This document shows, in pieces, positions 53,776 through 62,914 of a stretch of 64,000 nucleotides of DNA (the stretch's first letter is position 1; each line of letters begins with the position of its first letter). The stretch comes from Betaproteobacteria bacterium (GTDB lineage Bacteria > Pseudomonadota > Gammaproteobacteria > Burkholderiales > SG8-39). The notes beneath the pieces were generated by a model that did no database searches, was not told the origin of the DNA, and was given only the letters and a program-made list of their open reading frames with translations. The position numbers and the translations under genes are program-made. The stretch covers positions 1-64,000 of the forward strand of contig JACQTO010000125.1 of NCBI GenBank assembly GCA_016210745.1, written 5' to 3'.

Positions 53776-56700
53776 ATGCTAGACCGTATTGTCGATCTAT
53801 CGCTGCGTTACAAGCTCCTGGTCTTGCTCGGCTTCGCGCTTGTCATCTTCTTCGGTGTCCGCGCCTGGCTCACGGTGCCGGTAGATGCGTTTCCGGACGT
53901 CACCCCCAACCAGGTCAGTGTGTACACAGAATCGCCCGGGCTCGCGGCAGAGGACGTGGAAAAGCTCCTTACGGCGCCTATCGAAACCGCCACGGCCGGC
54001 TTGCCGGGTGTAGAGCAGATCCGCTCGGTGTCGCTGTTCGGCCTGTCGTACGTCGGCGTCTACTTCAAGGATGACGTGGACATCTACTTCGCGCGGCGCT
54101 TGGTCGGGGAAAAGCTCCAGGAGGCGCGCGAGCGCCTTCCCAAAGGCTATGGGGAACCAGCGTTAGGACCCAACAGCTCCGGACTGGGCCAGGTGTTCTG
54201 GTACACCGTGGAATCGGCCGATGACAAGCTCTCGGCCATGGATCTGCGGACCCTGCACGACTGGACCGTGAGGCTCATGCTGCGCACCGCGCCCGGGGTG
54301 GATGACGTCACCACCTGGGGCGGCCAGGAAAAGCAGTACCAGGTTCTCATCAATCCGCAGAAACTCATCAAGTACGGCCTGAGTTTCAAAGCCGTGATGG
54401 AGGCGCTGGCCGCCAACAATCGTCAGGTGGGCGGGCAGTACGTGAACCTCGGCCAGGAGCAGTACCTGGTCCGCGGTCTGGGGCTGGTGGCCAACACCAC
54501 CGACATCGGCAACATCGTCATCGCCGAGCGCGAGGGCGTGCCCATCCACGTGCACGAAGTGGCCGAGGTGAAGGAAGGTCCGGCGCTGCGCTTTGGCGCG
54601 GTGACCCGCGACGGCAAGGAGGTGGCACTCGGCATCGCGCTCGCCCGCGTCAATGAGAACGCCAAGAACGTCGTCGATGCGGTCAAGCAGAAACTGAAGC
54701 TCGCCCAGCAGGCGCTGCCCGCGGGCGTCACCATCCACCCGGTCTACGACCGCACCGAAATCGTCGAGAAGGCCCTCAAGACCGCCGAGCGCGCGCTGGT
54801 GGAAGGCTCGATTCTGGTTGCGGTCGTGCTCTTCCTTTTCCTGGGCGAGGTGCGCTCGGCGCTGGTGGTGATCGTCACGCTGCCGCTTGCCATGCTGATC
54901 GCCTTCCTCCTCATGCAGCGCTTCGGCCTGTCGGCCAACCTGATGTCGCTCGCCGGGCTAGCCATCGGCATCGGCATGATGGTGGACGGCGCCGTGGTGA
55001 TGGTGGAAAACGGCTTTCGCCTCCTTTCGCACCAGGCAGGCAAAACGGTGAACCGCACCCATGTCATCCTGGAGGCAGCGCGCGAGGTCATCAACCCCAT
55101 CGCCTTCGCCATCCTCATCATCATCGTGGTGTTTCTGCCGCTGTTCTCGCTTACCGGTTTGGAAGGAAAACTCTTCAAGCCGATGGCACTCACCATTACC
55201 TTCGCCATGGCGGGATCGCTCGTCCTGACGCTGACGCTGGTGCCGGTGCTCTCGGCCTTGATTCTGAAAGCGAAGGACGAGAAGGACCCCTTCCTGGTGC
55301 GCTGGGTCAAGAGGGTCTATCTGCCGCTGCTCGATCGGGCGCTGGAGAACAAGGCAAAAGTGATCGGCGCAGCGGTGGTTCTGTTGGTCGCGGCGCTCGC
55401 CGTCTTCCCTTTCCTCGGAAAGGAGTTCATGCCCACGCTGCAGGAGGGCGCGATCATGTTCCGCGTGACCGGCATTCCCTCCACCTCGCTGGAGGAATCG
55501 GTGCGCGTGTCGCAGCAGATGGACGCGCTGCTGAAGGAAAAATATCCGCAGACCAAGTCGGTGCTTGCCACCATCGGCCGCGCGGAGAAGGGGGAGACCA
55601 CCGATGCCAATTACATGGAGGTTCTGGTGGACGTGAAGCCCCGGGACGAGTGGCCGGAGAAGATCTCCATGCCGGAGCTCTCCGACCGCATGAAGGAAAC
55701 CTTGGAGGAGGCGCTGCCGACCGTGGTGCTCGCCAACACCCAGCCGATCCAAATGCGCGTCGAGGAGCTGATCTCCGGCGTGCGCGCGACCCTCGCTGTC
55801 AAGGTTTACGGACCGGACCTCGCTACGCTGGACCGCCTGGCGGGCGAGATCAAGCCGGTACTGGGCAAGGTCGCGGGCGTTGCCGACCTTTCGCTGGAGG
55901 CGAACAAGGGCAAGCCGCAGCTGGTGGTGACGGTAAACCGCGAGGAGGCGGCGCGCTTCGGCATCAACGCCGATGAGATCCTGGAAGTCGTACAGGCCGG
56001 CATCGGCGGACGCGCGGTCTCCACCCTCATCGACGGCGTGCGCCGCTTCGACATCCAGGTACGGTTCGATGCCGCCTTCCGCGACAGCCCGCGGGCCATC
56101 AACGACATTCCGCTGCGCACCCAGACCGGTGCGCTGGTGCCCCTGTCGCGCGTGGCGACGGTCGCAATGGACGAAGGCTACACCTTCGTGCGCCGCGAGC
56201 AACTCTCCCGCTACGCGGTTCTGCAGATGGATGTCAGAGACCGCGACGTGGACGGGTTTGTCCAAGAGGCGGACGCGAACATCCGAAGCGCGGTGAAACT
56301 GCCCGAAGGCTACTGGATCGAGTGGGGCGGTGCCTTCGAGAATCAGCAGCGCGCCATGGCGCGCCTTGCACTGATCGTGCCGCTCACCATCGGCCTTATT
56401 TTCATCCTGCTCTACACGGCGTTCAATTCGCTGATCCACGCCACGCTCATCATCGCCAACGTGCCCTTCGCCGTGATCGGCGGCGTGTTCGGGCTGGCCA
56501 TAACCGGGCAGTACGTCTCGGTGCCCTCGACCATCGGTTTTATCGCGGTTTTCGGCGTGGCGATGCTGAATGGCATCGTATTGGTGTCATTCTTGAACGA
56601 CCAGCGCCGCCAGGGTCTGTCAGTGCGCGAGGCGGTGCGCCAGGGCGCGAGCCTGCGCCTGCGGCCGGTGCTGATGACCGCCTCGGTCGCGATCCTGGGG

Positions 56701-56874
56701 CTCATCCCGATGCTGCTCTCGCAAGGGGTGGGCGCGGAAACGCAACGGCCGCTCGCCACCGTGGTGGTGGGCGGGCTTTTCACTTCCACTGTGCTGACGC
56801 TGCTGCTGCTGCCGCTCATGTACGAGTGGGTTGAAACACGTCGCGAACGCAGCGCCGCATCGGCTCGAGCGTGA
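53776..56874 (+). CDS. CzcA-like heavy-metal RND permease (operon 2)
   Basis: 1032 residues with the complete RND fold. The N-terminus (VPVDAFPDVTPNQVSVYTESPGLAAEDVEKLLTAPIE) is that of HME pumps. TM4 reads AIGIGMMVDGAVVMVENGFR: VDGAVVxVEN as in CzcA but without the first Asp of DFG, so the exact metal class is unsure. A METHIONINE-poor periplasmic funnel argues mildly against Cu/Ag. The small C-terminal tail is Arg-rich. A PII-like gene follows 12 bases later. Confidence 0.92.
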   Translation: MLDRIVDLSLRYKLLVLLGFALVIFFGVRAWLTVPVDAFPDVTPNQVSVYTESPGLAAEDVEKLLTAPIETATAGLPGVEQIRSVSLFGLSYVGVYFKDDVDIYFARRLVGEKLQEARERLPKGYGEPALGPNSSGLGQVFWYTVESADDKLSAMDLRTLHDWTVRLMLRTAPGVDDVTTWGGQEKQYQVLINPQKLIKYGLSFKAVMEALAANNRQVGGQYVNLGQEQYLVRGLGLVANTTDIGNIVIAEREGVPIHVHEVAEVKEGPALRFGAVTRDGKEVALGIALARVNENAKNVVDAVKQKLKLAQQALPAGVTIHPVYDRTEIVEKALKTAERALVEGSILVAVVLFLFLGEVRSALVVIVTLPLAMLIAFLLMQRFGLSANLMSLAGLAIGIGMMVDGAVVMVENGFRLLSHQAGKTVNRTHVILEAAREVINPIAFAILIIIVVFLPLFSLTGLEGKLFKPMALTITFAMAGSLVLTLTLVPVLSALILKAKDEKDPFLVRWVKRVYLPLLDRALENKAKVIGAAVVLLVAALAVFPFLGKEFMPTLQEGAIMFRVTGIPSTSLEESVRVSQQMDALLKEKYPQTKSVLATIGRAEKGETTDANYMEVLVDVKPRDEWPEKISMPELSDRMKETLEEALPTVVLANTQPIQMRVEELISGVRATLAVKVYGPDLATLDRLAGEIKPVLGKVAGVADLSLEANKGKPQLVVTVNREEAARFGINADEILEVVQAGIGGRAVSTLIDGVRRFDIQVRFDAAFRDSPRAINDIPLRTQTGALVPLSRVATVAMDEGYTFVRREQLSRYAVLQMDVRDRDVDGFVQEADANIRSAVKLPEGYWIEWGGAFENQQRAMARLALIVPLTIGLIFILLYTAFNSLIHATLIIANVPFAVIGGVFGLAITGQYVSVPSTIGFIAVFGVAMLNGIVLVSFLNDQRRQGLSVREAVRQGASLRLRPVLMTASVAILGLIPMLLSQGVGAETQRPLATVVVGGLFTSTVLTLLLLPLMYEWVETRRERSAASARA

Positions 56875-56886
56875 AAGGAGACTTGC

Positions 56887-57240
56887 ATGAAAGAGATCAA
56901 GGCATACATTCGCCAACACCGCATCGCAGATGTCCTGCAAGCACTGCGTGATTCCGGGATCTGTGACCCGGCTACTTGTGATCGAGCCACTTCCGAAAGG
57001 GGCTGCCACCTCACTGTATCCCAGGTGCAGCGCCCGCTCGCGGGTGCAGATCCGTCGCAGCAGCACTACTCTATGGAACTGGCCGAGCCCGTCGTCGCCG
57101 AATACAAGCTGGAGCTGGTGTGTGTGGCTGACGCTGTCGGCGCGCTGGTGGAGGTCATCGCCAAGGCCGCTCATACGGGCCGGCCCGAGGCAGGATGGAT
57201 CTATGTGAGTGAAGTTCAACGCGCAGTTGAGATTCGCTGA
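56887..57240 (+). CDS. PII-like signalling protein linked to RND efflux
   Basis: 117 residues with the PII fold pattern: MKEIKAYIRQHRIADVLQALRDSGI at the start and GRPEAGWIYVSEVQRAVEIR at the end, matching the GlnB order beta-alpha-beta. The T-loop lacks the uridylylated Tyr context of GlnB and instead has cysteines (GICDPATCDRATSERGC), so it is not a nitrogen sensor. Such proteins accompany heavy-metal RND pumps. The cysteines suggest metal sensing or binding. RBS AAAGGAG. Confidence 0.75.
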   Translation: MKEIKAYIRQHRIADVLQALRDSGICDPATCDRATSERGCHLTVSQVQRPLAGADPSQQHYSMELAEPVVAEYKLELVCVADAVGALVEVIAKAAHTGRPEAGWIYVSEVQRAVEIR

Positions 57241-57249
57241 GGAGGTTGA

Positions 57250-57672
57250 ATGAAATCCACAAACGGCTCACTGACACTCCTGGTCGCATCGCTCGCACTG
57301 ACGGCCTGCACGCAAACCTCGCTGCTCAAGCCGGAGTCGGGCAACACGGCCTCCGCCATTGTGGAGAGTCTCCCCGTCCTGTTTGGAACGGCACGATTCG
57401 CGGTTTCTCTCGACGAAAAGACGTTCACCGGTGCCGCCGGCGAACTGCATGAGGACACGACCGGGGATCAGGCGGGCCGATTCGGGTGGGATCCCTCCCA
57501 TAAACACCCGCACATCAAGCAGGAGATGAAGTTCCTCTACGGCTCGACCACCCTGACGGCTGTCGACGGCGACAAACTGGAATGCGACCACCTGCGGCAT
57601 GGGGATGACTGGCGGTTGCGATGCAAAAGACCGGGCGCCGGGGATATTCAACTGCGGCGTGTCAGGCAGTGA
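57250..57672 (+). CDS. Putative lipoprotein of the metal-efflux operon
   Basis: 140 residues. The signal LTLLVASLALTACTQ carries a lipobox cysteine. The mature protein is beta-rich with HKHPHIKQ and ECDHLRHGDDWRLRCKR, possible metal-binding spots. It starts nine bases after the PII-like gene behind GAGG, so it is the last gene of operon 2. I recognise no named family. Confidence 0.7.
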   Translation: MKSTNGSLTLLVASLALTACTQTSLLKPESGNTASAIVESLPVLFGTARFAVSLDEKTFTGAAGELHEDTTGDQAGRFGWDPSHKHPHIKQEMKFLYGSTTLTAVDGDKLECDHLRHGDDWRLRCKRPGAGDIQLRRVRQ

Positions 57673-58083
57673 TGCCTGTGGCGAAAGAGCACGGCGAGAT
57701 GAGTTCTAACTGCCGTGTTCGAGTTTCGCTCGGCCACTTCGACTACGACAAGCTGGTAACGCTCGTATATCCGCAAGCGACATCCGTTGCGCCGCGTTCA
57801 GCACAGGGAACTGATCGAACCTGACGAATTGACCGAACGAACATCCGTGGTGCGTCAGCACAAAAGCCGGCACGTGGGCCAACTTGGCCCCGCCGGCGCT
57901 TGTGCTTTCCACGGGTTTTCGAGGATGACCCCGGCAAAGATCGACGGGGCGGCAGTAGAAGCGCATAGAACCATTGCTTCACGGGTCTTCCTCTCCAGAC
58001 CAAGGGATGAACTTATTGGATGATAATGAGTCCCAGCGGAAAGCGGGACGAGTCGCATTAGATGGCACTTGGTTGACCAGTAA
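57673..58083. other. Intergenic region, no gene supported
   Basis: Several short ORFs exist on both strands, but none has a family-like sequence, good start or RBS. It separates the RND operon from the copper cluster and may contain its promoter; I see no clear box. Confidence 0.4.
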
Positions 58084-58401
58084 ATGATTCTGCGCCAATT
58101 GCTTGCGTCGCTGATCGCCGCGACCCTGATCGTCGGTGCGCCGGCGATTGCCTCGGCCGGAAGCAGCGGTGCCGATTGCGCGACGGTGAGTATCGCAAGC
58201 GTCGACGACGGCTGCTGTGGTGGCGCAGACGCGTTGAACTGCTCGATCGCGTGCCTCGCGTCTTCGGCCATGGTGGTCGGAAAAGTCGCCGGCGGTCTCG
58301 TACCGGCGCTGGTTGCCTCGCCGCCCGAGCACGCTGCCGCGAGCGGACCATCACTCGTCCGAGCGCCGGACACCGCACCGCCGAAATCTTCCTCCGCCTG
58401 A
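58084..58401 (+). CDS. Small Cys-rich exported protein
   Basis: 105 residues. A signal peptide (LLASLIAATLIVGAPAIASA) is followed by GADCATVSIASVDDGCCGGADALNCSIAC, five cysteines in a short stretch, and a Pro/Ala-rich tail. It resembles small copper-inducible periplasmic proteins that precede multicopper oxidases but belongs to no family I can name. Metal binding through the cysteines is inferred from position and composition. Confidence 0.6.
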   Translation: MILRQLLASLIAATLIVGAPAIASAGSSGADCATVSIASVDDGCCGGADALNCSIACLASSAMVVGKVAGGLVPALVASPPEHAAASGPSLVRAPDTAPPKSSSA

Positions 58402-58488
58402 GAGTGCCGGTCGCTTGACCAGTCGGCGCGGCTTCGGCCGCCAGAAATCTCCGCCCCCCATGCGAGGGCGGCCATAGCGGAGAATACT

Positions 58489-59910
58489 TTGAGCGATAGA
58501 TCAGGTGGGAGTCCATCGGGCTCGCGGCGCAGGTTTCTGGCCGGGCTCGCGGGACTTGCCTCGACACCGCTGCTTCGTATGCCGGGCAGCGCGGCGGCGA
58601 ACGGGGAACCACAGCTCGTCGAGGCACGCCTTGTCGCGAGCGTTGCCCGCGCGCAGCTCACCCCGAGCGGATATGCCAGCACCGAAGTTTGGGCCTACAA
58701 CGGTCAGCTCCCAGGTCCCACGCTGCGGCTTCGCCAGGGCGAGCGCCTGCGGGTGCGGGTGCAGAACATGCTCACCGAAGGCACAACGGTCCATTGGCAT
58801 GGCGTTCGCGTGCCAAACGCCATGGACGGCGTGCCGGTGATCACGCAGCCTCCGATCGAGCCCGGCGGCGGCTTCACGTACGAGTTCACCGCTCCCGACG
58901 CCGGAACGTTCTTCTACCATCCGCACCAGCGCAGCTACGAGCAGGTCGGGCGCGGACTTGCCGGGGCGCTCATCATCGAAGAGCGCGAACCGCCCAGGGT
59001 GGACCGCGACGTGCTTTGGGTGCTCGGCGACTGGCGCCTCGACCGAGATGCGTCGATCCGCGGCGGTTTCGGCAGTTTCATGGATGTGAGTCATAACGGT
59101 CGGGTCGGCAATACGGTGACGATCAACGGCCGCGTCCCGGATGAGTTTCCGGTCCGCGCGGGCGAACGCATCCGGTTGCGTCTGGTGAATGCGGCGGCAG
59201 CACGCGTGTTCGCGCTCCAGTTCCGCGGTCATCGGCCCTGGGTGATCGCGCTCGATGGCCAGCCGGTCGAGCCGCACGAGCCTGATCGAGGCGTGGTCGA
59301 ACTCGGCCCGGCTATGCGTGCGGATCTCATCCTCGACATGACGGCAGGTCCGGGCAGCCGTCACGCTGTTCGCGACAGTTTTTATTCGCGCCTCGAATAC
59401 GAATTGGTGCATCTAACGTACAGCGACGAGCTGCCGCTGCGCGCACGGCCGGACGAACCGGTGCGGCTGCCGGCAAATCGGCTCCCTGAGCCCGTTCTAG
59501 AGAATTCCGAACGACACGCGGTGGTGTTCACCGGCGGCATGATGGGCAATATGCGCGCCCTGCGCCGCGGCATGGCGTGGGCGGTGAACGGCGTGTCGAG
59601 CGCCTGCGGCGAGGGCGCTTCGGCGTTTGATCCGCTGTTCGTGCTTCGCCGCGGCCGAAGCTGCGTGCTCAATCTCGTCAACGATACCGCCTGGCACCAT
59701 CCGATCCATTTGCACGGACACTCCTTCCGCGTGCTCACGCGCAATGGCGCTCCGACACGGCATCGCGAATGGCTTGACACGGTGATGCTCGTGCCGCACG
59801 AGCGTGCGGAGATCGCGTTTGTCGCCGACAACCTCGGTGACTGGATGTTCCATTGCCACGTTCTTGAGCACCAGGCCGGAGGCATGATGGCCTGCATTCG
59901 AGTCATCTGA
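58489..59910 (+). CDS. Tat-exported multicopper oxidase
   Basis: 473 residues from a TTG behind GGAG. The twin-arginine signal GSRRRFLAGLAGLAS exports the folded enzyme to the periplasm. All four copper-binding blocks are visible: HWHGVRVPN, FFYHPHQRS, HPIHLHGHSF and the T1 block HCHVLEHQAGGMM. Such enzymes oxidise Cu(I) or phenolic and metal substrates with O2. It lacks the Met-rich insert of CueO; the small Met-rich protein encoded next may take that part. It begins the copper cluster. Confidence 0.92.
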   Translation: MSDRSGGSPSGSRRRFLAGLAGLASTPLLRMPGSAAANGEPQLVEARLVASVARAQLTPSGYASTEVWAYNGQLPGPTLRLRQGERLRVRVQNMLTEGTTVHWHGVRVPNAMDGVPVITQPPIEPGGGFTYEFTAPDAGTFFYHPHQRSYEQVGRGLAGALIIEEREPPRVDRDVLWVLGDWRLDRDASIRGGFGSFMDVSHNGRVGNTVTINGRVPDEFPVRAGERIRLRLVNAAAARVFALQFRGHRPWVIALDGQPVEPHEPDRGVVELGPAMRADLILDMTAGPGSRHAVRDSFYSRLEYELVHLTYSDELPLRARPDEPVRLPANRLPEPVLENSERHAVVFTGGMMGNMRALRRGMAWAVNGVSSACGEGASAFDPLFVLRRGRSCVLNLVNDTAWHHPIHLHGHSFRVLTRNGAPTRHREWLDTVMLVPHERAEIAFVADNLGDWMFHCHVLEHQAGGMMACIRVI

Positions 59911-60009
59911 ACAGGCTTAGGAACGTGAGAACGCGAATCTTTCTTGCATGCTCGCCGCGCACCTGCGGTGAATCGCGAATTTACGCAGTTGAATGAAAGG
60001 AGAAAGACT

Positions 60010-60282
60010 ATGACGAGGACCAGAATCGCCGCGGCCTTGGCTGTGTCGCTGGTTGCCGGCGCCGCGATCGCGCAGCAAGCACAGGACTCAGCGGGCTCGC
60101 TCGAGCGCCGGGTCGAGCAAATCGAGCAGGCCGTCGCTCGCCTCCAATCGAAGCCCGGGGGTCGCCAAGCCGGTGGAATGATGGAAGGCTGCCGAGAAAT
60201 GATGGGCGGAGAAATGATGCGCGGCGGCAGAAGAATGCGCCGCGCGCCAAACGACCAGTGGCGCGGCTCCCCGGCGCGCTGA
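60010..60282 (+). CDS. Small Met-rich exported protein
   Basis: 90 residues from MTRTRIAAALAVSLVAGAAIAQ, behind AAAGGAG; the track starts 22 codons earlier. After the signal peptide come a short coiled coil (LERRVEQIEQAVARLQSK) and a Met/Gly/Arg-rich tail (MMEGCREMMGGEMMRGGRRM) that could hold Cu(I). Its stop overlaps the cytochrome gene start (TGATG). Probably a periplasmic copper-binding protein. Confidence 0.65.
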   Translation: MTRTRIAAALAVSLVAGAAIAQQAQDSAGSLERRVEQIEQAVARLQSKPGGRQAGGMMEGCREMMGGEMMRGGRRMRRAPNDQWRGSPAR

Positions 60283-60749
60283 TGCGCTGCGCGCGCTTTC
60301 AAGCTGCGGCTTGTCTCATGTTGATGCTTTCGGCATGCAGCGAACCGGCTGCCCTCGGCGACGACCCGCGTGCCAACCCGCGTGATGCGGGTAAGGTCGC
60401 GCTGGGCGCCCGGGTGTACGCGCAGAACTGCGCAGCCTGCCATGGCGCGAAACTGGAGGGCCAGCCTGATTGGCGCAAGCGCCTGCCGAACGGACGCTTG
60501 CCGGCGCCGCCGCACGATGAGTCGGGGCACACCTGGCATCACCCGGACAACGTCCTGTTCGGCATCACCAAGAACGGCCTCGTACCTCCTTATGCGCCGA
60601 AGGATTACGAGAGCGACATGCCGTCGTTCGGCGGCAAGCTCTCGGACGAAGAGATCTGGTCAGTGCTCGCGTACATCAAGAGTCATTGGACCTCCCGAGA
60701 AATGCTCGGCGCCCGGGCGCAGATGACCCGCAGTGCGGGGCGGCAATGA
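60282..60749 (+). CDS. Cytochrome c lipoprotein of the copper cluster
   Basis: 155 residues from the ATG that overlaps the previous stop. The lipobox is LMLMLSAC. One CAACH heme motif and a later Met ligand in ESDMPSFGGKL define a class I c-type cytochrome domain. It could pass electrons from the multicopper oxidase or to a SCO-type protein. Its stop overlaps the next start by ATGA. Confidence 0.82.
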   Translation: MRCARFQAAACLMLMLSACSEPAALGDDPRANPRDAGKVALGARVYAQNCAACHGAKLEGQPDWRKRLPNGRLPAPPHDESGHTWHHPDNVLFGITKNGLVPPYAPKDYESDMPSFGGKLSDEEIWSVLAYIKSHWTSREMLGARAQMTRSAGRQ

Positions 60750-61369
60750 CGCGAGGGCGACTGTACGCATGGCTCGTCTGCGCGGCGGTGCTGATCCTGG
60801 GCGGGATTGCGGCGTACGCGACCCTGGGTCGGCAGGCTTCGACACCGGCATTCGAGGCAGTGGACATCACGGGGGTCGAGTGGGGCAAAGGCTTCGAGCT
60901 GACCGACCACCTGGGCTGCAGGCGCACGCTGGCCGACTTTCGCGGCAAGGTGGTGGCGATGTTCTTCGGCTTTACGCAATGTCCCGACGTGTGCCCCACC
61001 ACGATGGCGAAGCTCGGCGAAGCGGTGCGGCTCCTGGGCGAAGATGCGTCGCGGGCTCAGGGGCTTTTCGTCACCGTGGATCCGAAACGCGACACGCCGC
61101 AGGTGCTCTCGCAGTACGTGCCGGCCTTTCACCCGGCGTTTCTCGGCCTCTACGCCGATGCGGAGACGACGGCCCGCACCGCGAAGGAATTCAAGGTGTA
61201 CTACCAGGCGCAGCCGCCAAACGAAACGGGCTTCTACACGGTGGACCATTCGGGACAGATTCTCGTCTTCGACCCCCAAGGGCGGCTGAGACTGCTGATG
61301 AGGCCGGAGCTTGCTCCGGAGTCCATGGCGCGCGATCTTCGCGCCCTATTGCAGGAGCACTCAGGATGA
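60746..61369 (+). CDS. SCO1/SenC-family copper chaperone
   Basis: 207 residues from the ATG coupled to the cytochrome stop; the track's start lies 20 codons upstream inside the preceding gene. A membrane anchor (LYAWLVCAAVLILGGIAAYA) is followed by the thioredoxin-like SCO domain with the copper cysteines CPDVCPTT and the third ligand His in VDHSGQI. Membrane-tethered in the periplasm, it delivers copper to cytochrome oxidase or acts as a thiol-redox protein. Confidence 0.9.
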   Translation: MTRGRLYAWLVCAAVLILGGIAAYATLGRQASTPAFEAVDITGVEWGKGFELTDHLGCRRTLADFRGKVVAMFFGFTQCPDVCPTTMAKLGEAVRLLGEDASRAQGLFVTVDPKRDTPQVLSQYVPAFHPAFLGLYADAETTARTAKEFKVYYQAQPPNETGFYTVDHSGQILVFDPQGRLRLLMRPELAPESMARDLRALLQEHSG

Positions 61370-61491
61370 GAACAGCAACCGAATTGCTGCAGCGTTCTTG
61401 TGCACGCCCGTGGCCTTGGCACATCGAGGTGAGGCGGCTGCTAGACGCCGCCTCGCCTGTAAGATCCTGAATCTCGATTTTAGGGACTCCC

Positions 61492-62385
61492 ATGACCTTT
61501 CCGATACCTGCTCTCCGTATGGCGCTTGGCGTAGTCGCAGCCCTCGCGCTGAACTCCGCCCATGGCGCGGTAACGCTCACGCACGTGCACGGACTTTCCT
61601 ACAGTGCCGACGGCAAACGGCTCATGATCCCGAGCCACCACGGGCTCGCGGTGTATGAAAACGGCAAGTGGTCGAAGGCGAGCGGCCCGCAGCACGATTA
61701 CATGGGCTTTTCGGCGACGTCGAAGCACCTGTACAGCAGCGGGCATCCGGCGCCGGGGTCGGGGCTGGTAAATCCCTTCGGACTCATCCGCAGCCGCGAC
61801 GGCGGCAAGAGTTGGGACAAGCTCGGCTTGGAAGGCGAAACCGATTTCCACCTGCTCGCAACCAGCTGGAACACGAACGCCATCTATGTGTGGAATCCTG
61901 CGCCGAACTCGCGCATGAAGCTTCTCGGACTGCATTACACGCGCAACGACGGCCGCGCATGGAAACCGTCGACTGCGAAGGGACTCGAAGGCGATCCCAA
62001 TGCATTGGCGGTGCATCCTGACGATGCCGCAACCGTTGCGGTCGCGACTTCGGCGGGGGTATTCGTTTCGCGCGACTCGGGCCAGCGGTTCGTCCCGCTC
62101 GCAAAGGGCGCCCAAGCGCTGTCGGCCTATTTCGACCTCGACCGCAAGCATCTCTGGTACGGAAGCTTCGATGGCAGCGCGCGGCTTGCGCGTGTGCCGC
62201 TCGACGGCGGCAAGCCGGCAAGCGTCGTGCTGCCGCTGCTAGGCCGCGATGCGGTGGCCTACATTGCGCAAAACCCTTCAAGAAGCGCCGAATATGCGAT
62301 CGCGACATTCAACCGCAGCGTGTACCTGACAAGCAATGCCGGCCGCACCTGGACCGCCATCGCCGAGCATGGGCAGGAAAAATGA
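61492..62385 (+). CDS. Exported beta-propeller (BNR/sialidase-like fold) protein
   Basis: 297 residues with a signal peptide (MALGVVAALALNSAHG). Repeats with the Asp-box pattern (SRDGGKSWDKL, SRDSGQRFVPL, TSNAGRTWTAI) and TRNDGRAWKP show a propeller. Proteins of this F510_1955-like type are often linked to copper genes, here a SCO gene and a multicopper oxidase. Enzyme activity is not established. Its stop overlaps the next start (ATGA). Confidence 0.75.
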   Translation: MTFPIPALRMALGVVAALALNSAHGAVTLTHVHGLSYSADGKRLMIPSHHGLAVYENGKWSKASGPQHDYMGFSATSKHLYSSGHPAPGSGLVNPFGLIRSRDGGKSWDKLGLEGETDFHLLATSWNTNAIYVWNPAPNSRMKLLGLHYTRNDGRAWKPSTAKGLEGDPNALAVHPDDAATVAVATSAGVFVSRDSGQRFVPLAKGAQALSAYFDLDRKHLWYGSFDGSARLARVPLDGGKPASVVLPLLGRDAVAYIAQNPSRSAEYAIATFNRSVYLTSNAGRTWTAIAEHGQEK

Positions 62386-62578
62386 GGCTTTGCATCGCGG
62401 CCGCGCTGGGAGGCATTGTGGTGCTCGCGGCAGCCGCGCTCGCTATCCATCTTTCTTCGCCGAAGCCGCAAGCGCCGCCGGCCGCCTTGCCGTTCGCCCA
62501 AATGAACCAGCCGAAGTCCGTGCCGGATCTTCAGTTCCTGGACGGGGGCGGGCAGGCGCACTCGCTAAAGGACTCGTC
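62382..62578 (+). pseudogene. Truncated TlpA-like thioredoxin-fold gene
   Basis: The ORF MRLCIAAALGGIVVLAAAALA is an anchor followed by MNQPKSVPDLQFLDGGGQAHSLKD, the opening of TlpA/ResA-like proteins, which would go on to the WCxxC active site. Here the match ends at SLKD and a stop arrives three residues later, at the join with PII-like sequence. It is a clear 5' fragment, translationally coupled to the propeller gene. Confidence 0.72.
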
Positions 62579-62914
62579 AAGCTGATTGTTGCAATCATCA
62601 GGGCTGACAAGCTGGACGATGTCGAAGAGAAACTGAAGCCAATGTGCGTGGAGCGCTTCAACGTATCGAAAGTACGAGGATACGGCGAATACCGGAACTT
62701 TTTTTCGCGCGACTGGGTTTCGGAGGAAGTGAGAATTGAAATCTTTACGCGACAACACAAGGTCGACGCTGTCACAACGGCAATCATGGAGGCGGCGCAC
62801 ACTGGGATCCCGCGGGACGGAGTAGTTGCGGTTGTTCCCATAGACAAGTTGTACTTGGTCCGGAGCCGGTCAGAAGTCACGCCGGAAAATTTCTGGCCCA
62901 AGCCCGAGGCGTAA
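62579..62914 (+). pseudogene. PII-like gene lacking its start codon
   Basis: In frame from 62579: KLIVAIIRADKLDDVEEKLK, then VSKVRGYGEYRNFF and ...HTGIPRDGVVAVVPIDKLYLVRS, about 110 residues of PII-like fold. No ATG, GTG or TTG lies at the expected start, since the TlpA-like fragment abuts it. The body appears intact, so the deletion was probably recent. A rare CTG/ATT start or read-through from the upstream frame cannot be excluded. Confidence 0.65.

Noticed and set aside
57787-58023. 78-aa plus-strand ORF between the lipoprotein and the Cys-rich gene
   Set aside because: No RBS, no family resemblance, and similar-sized ORFs on the other strand.
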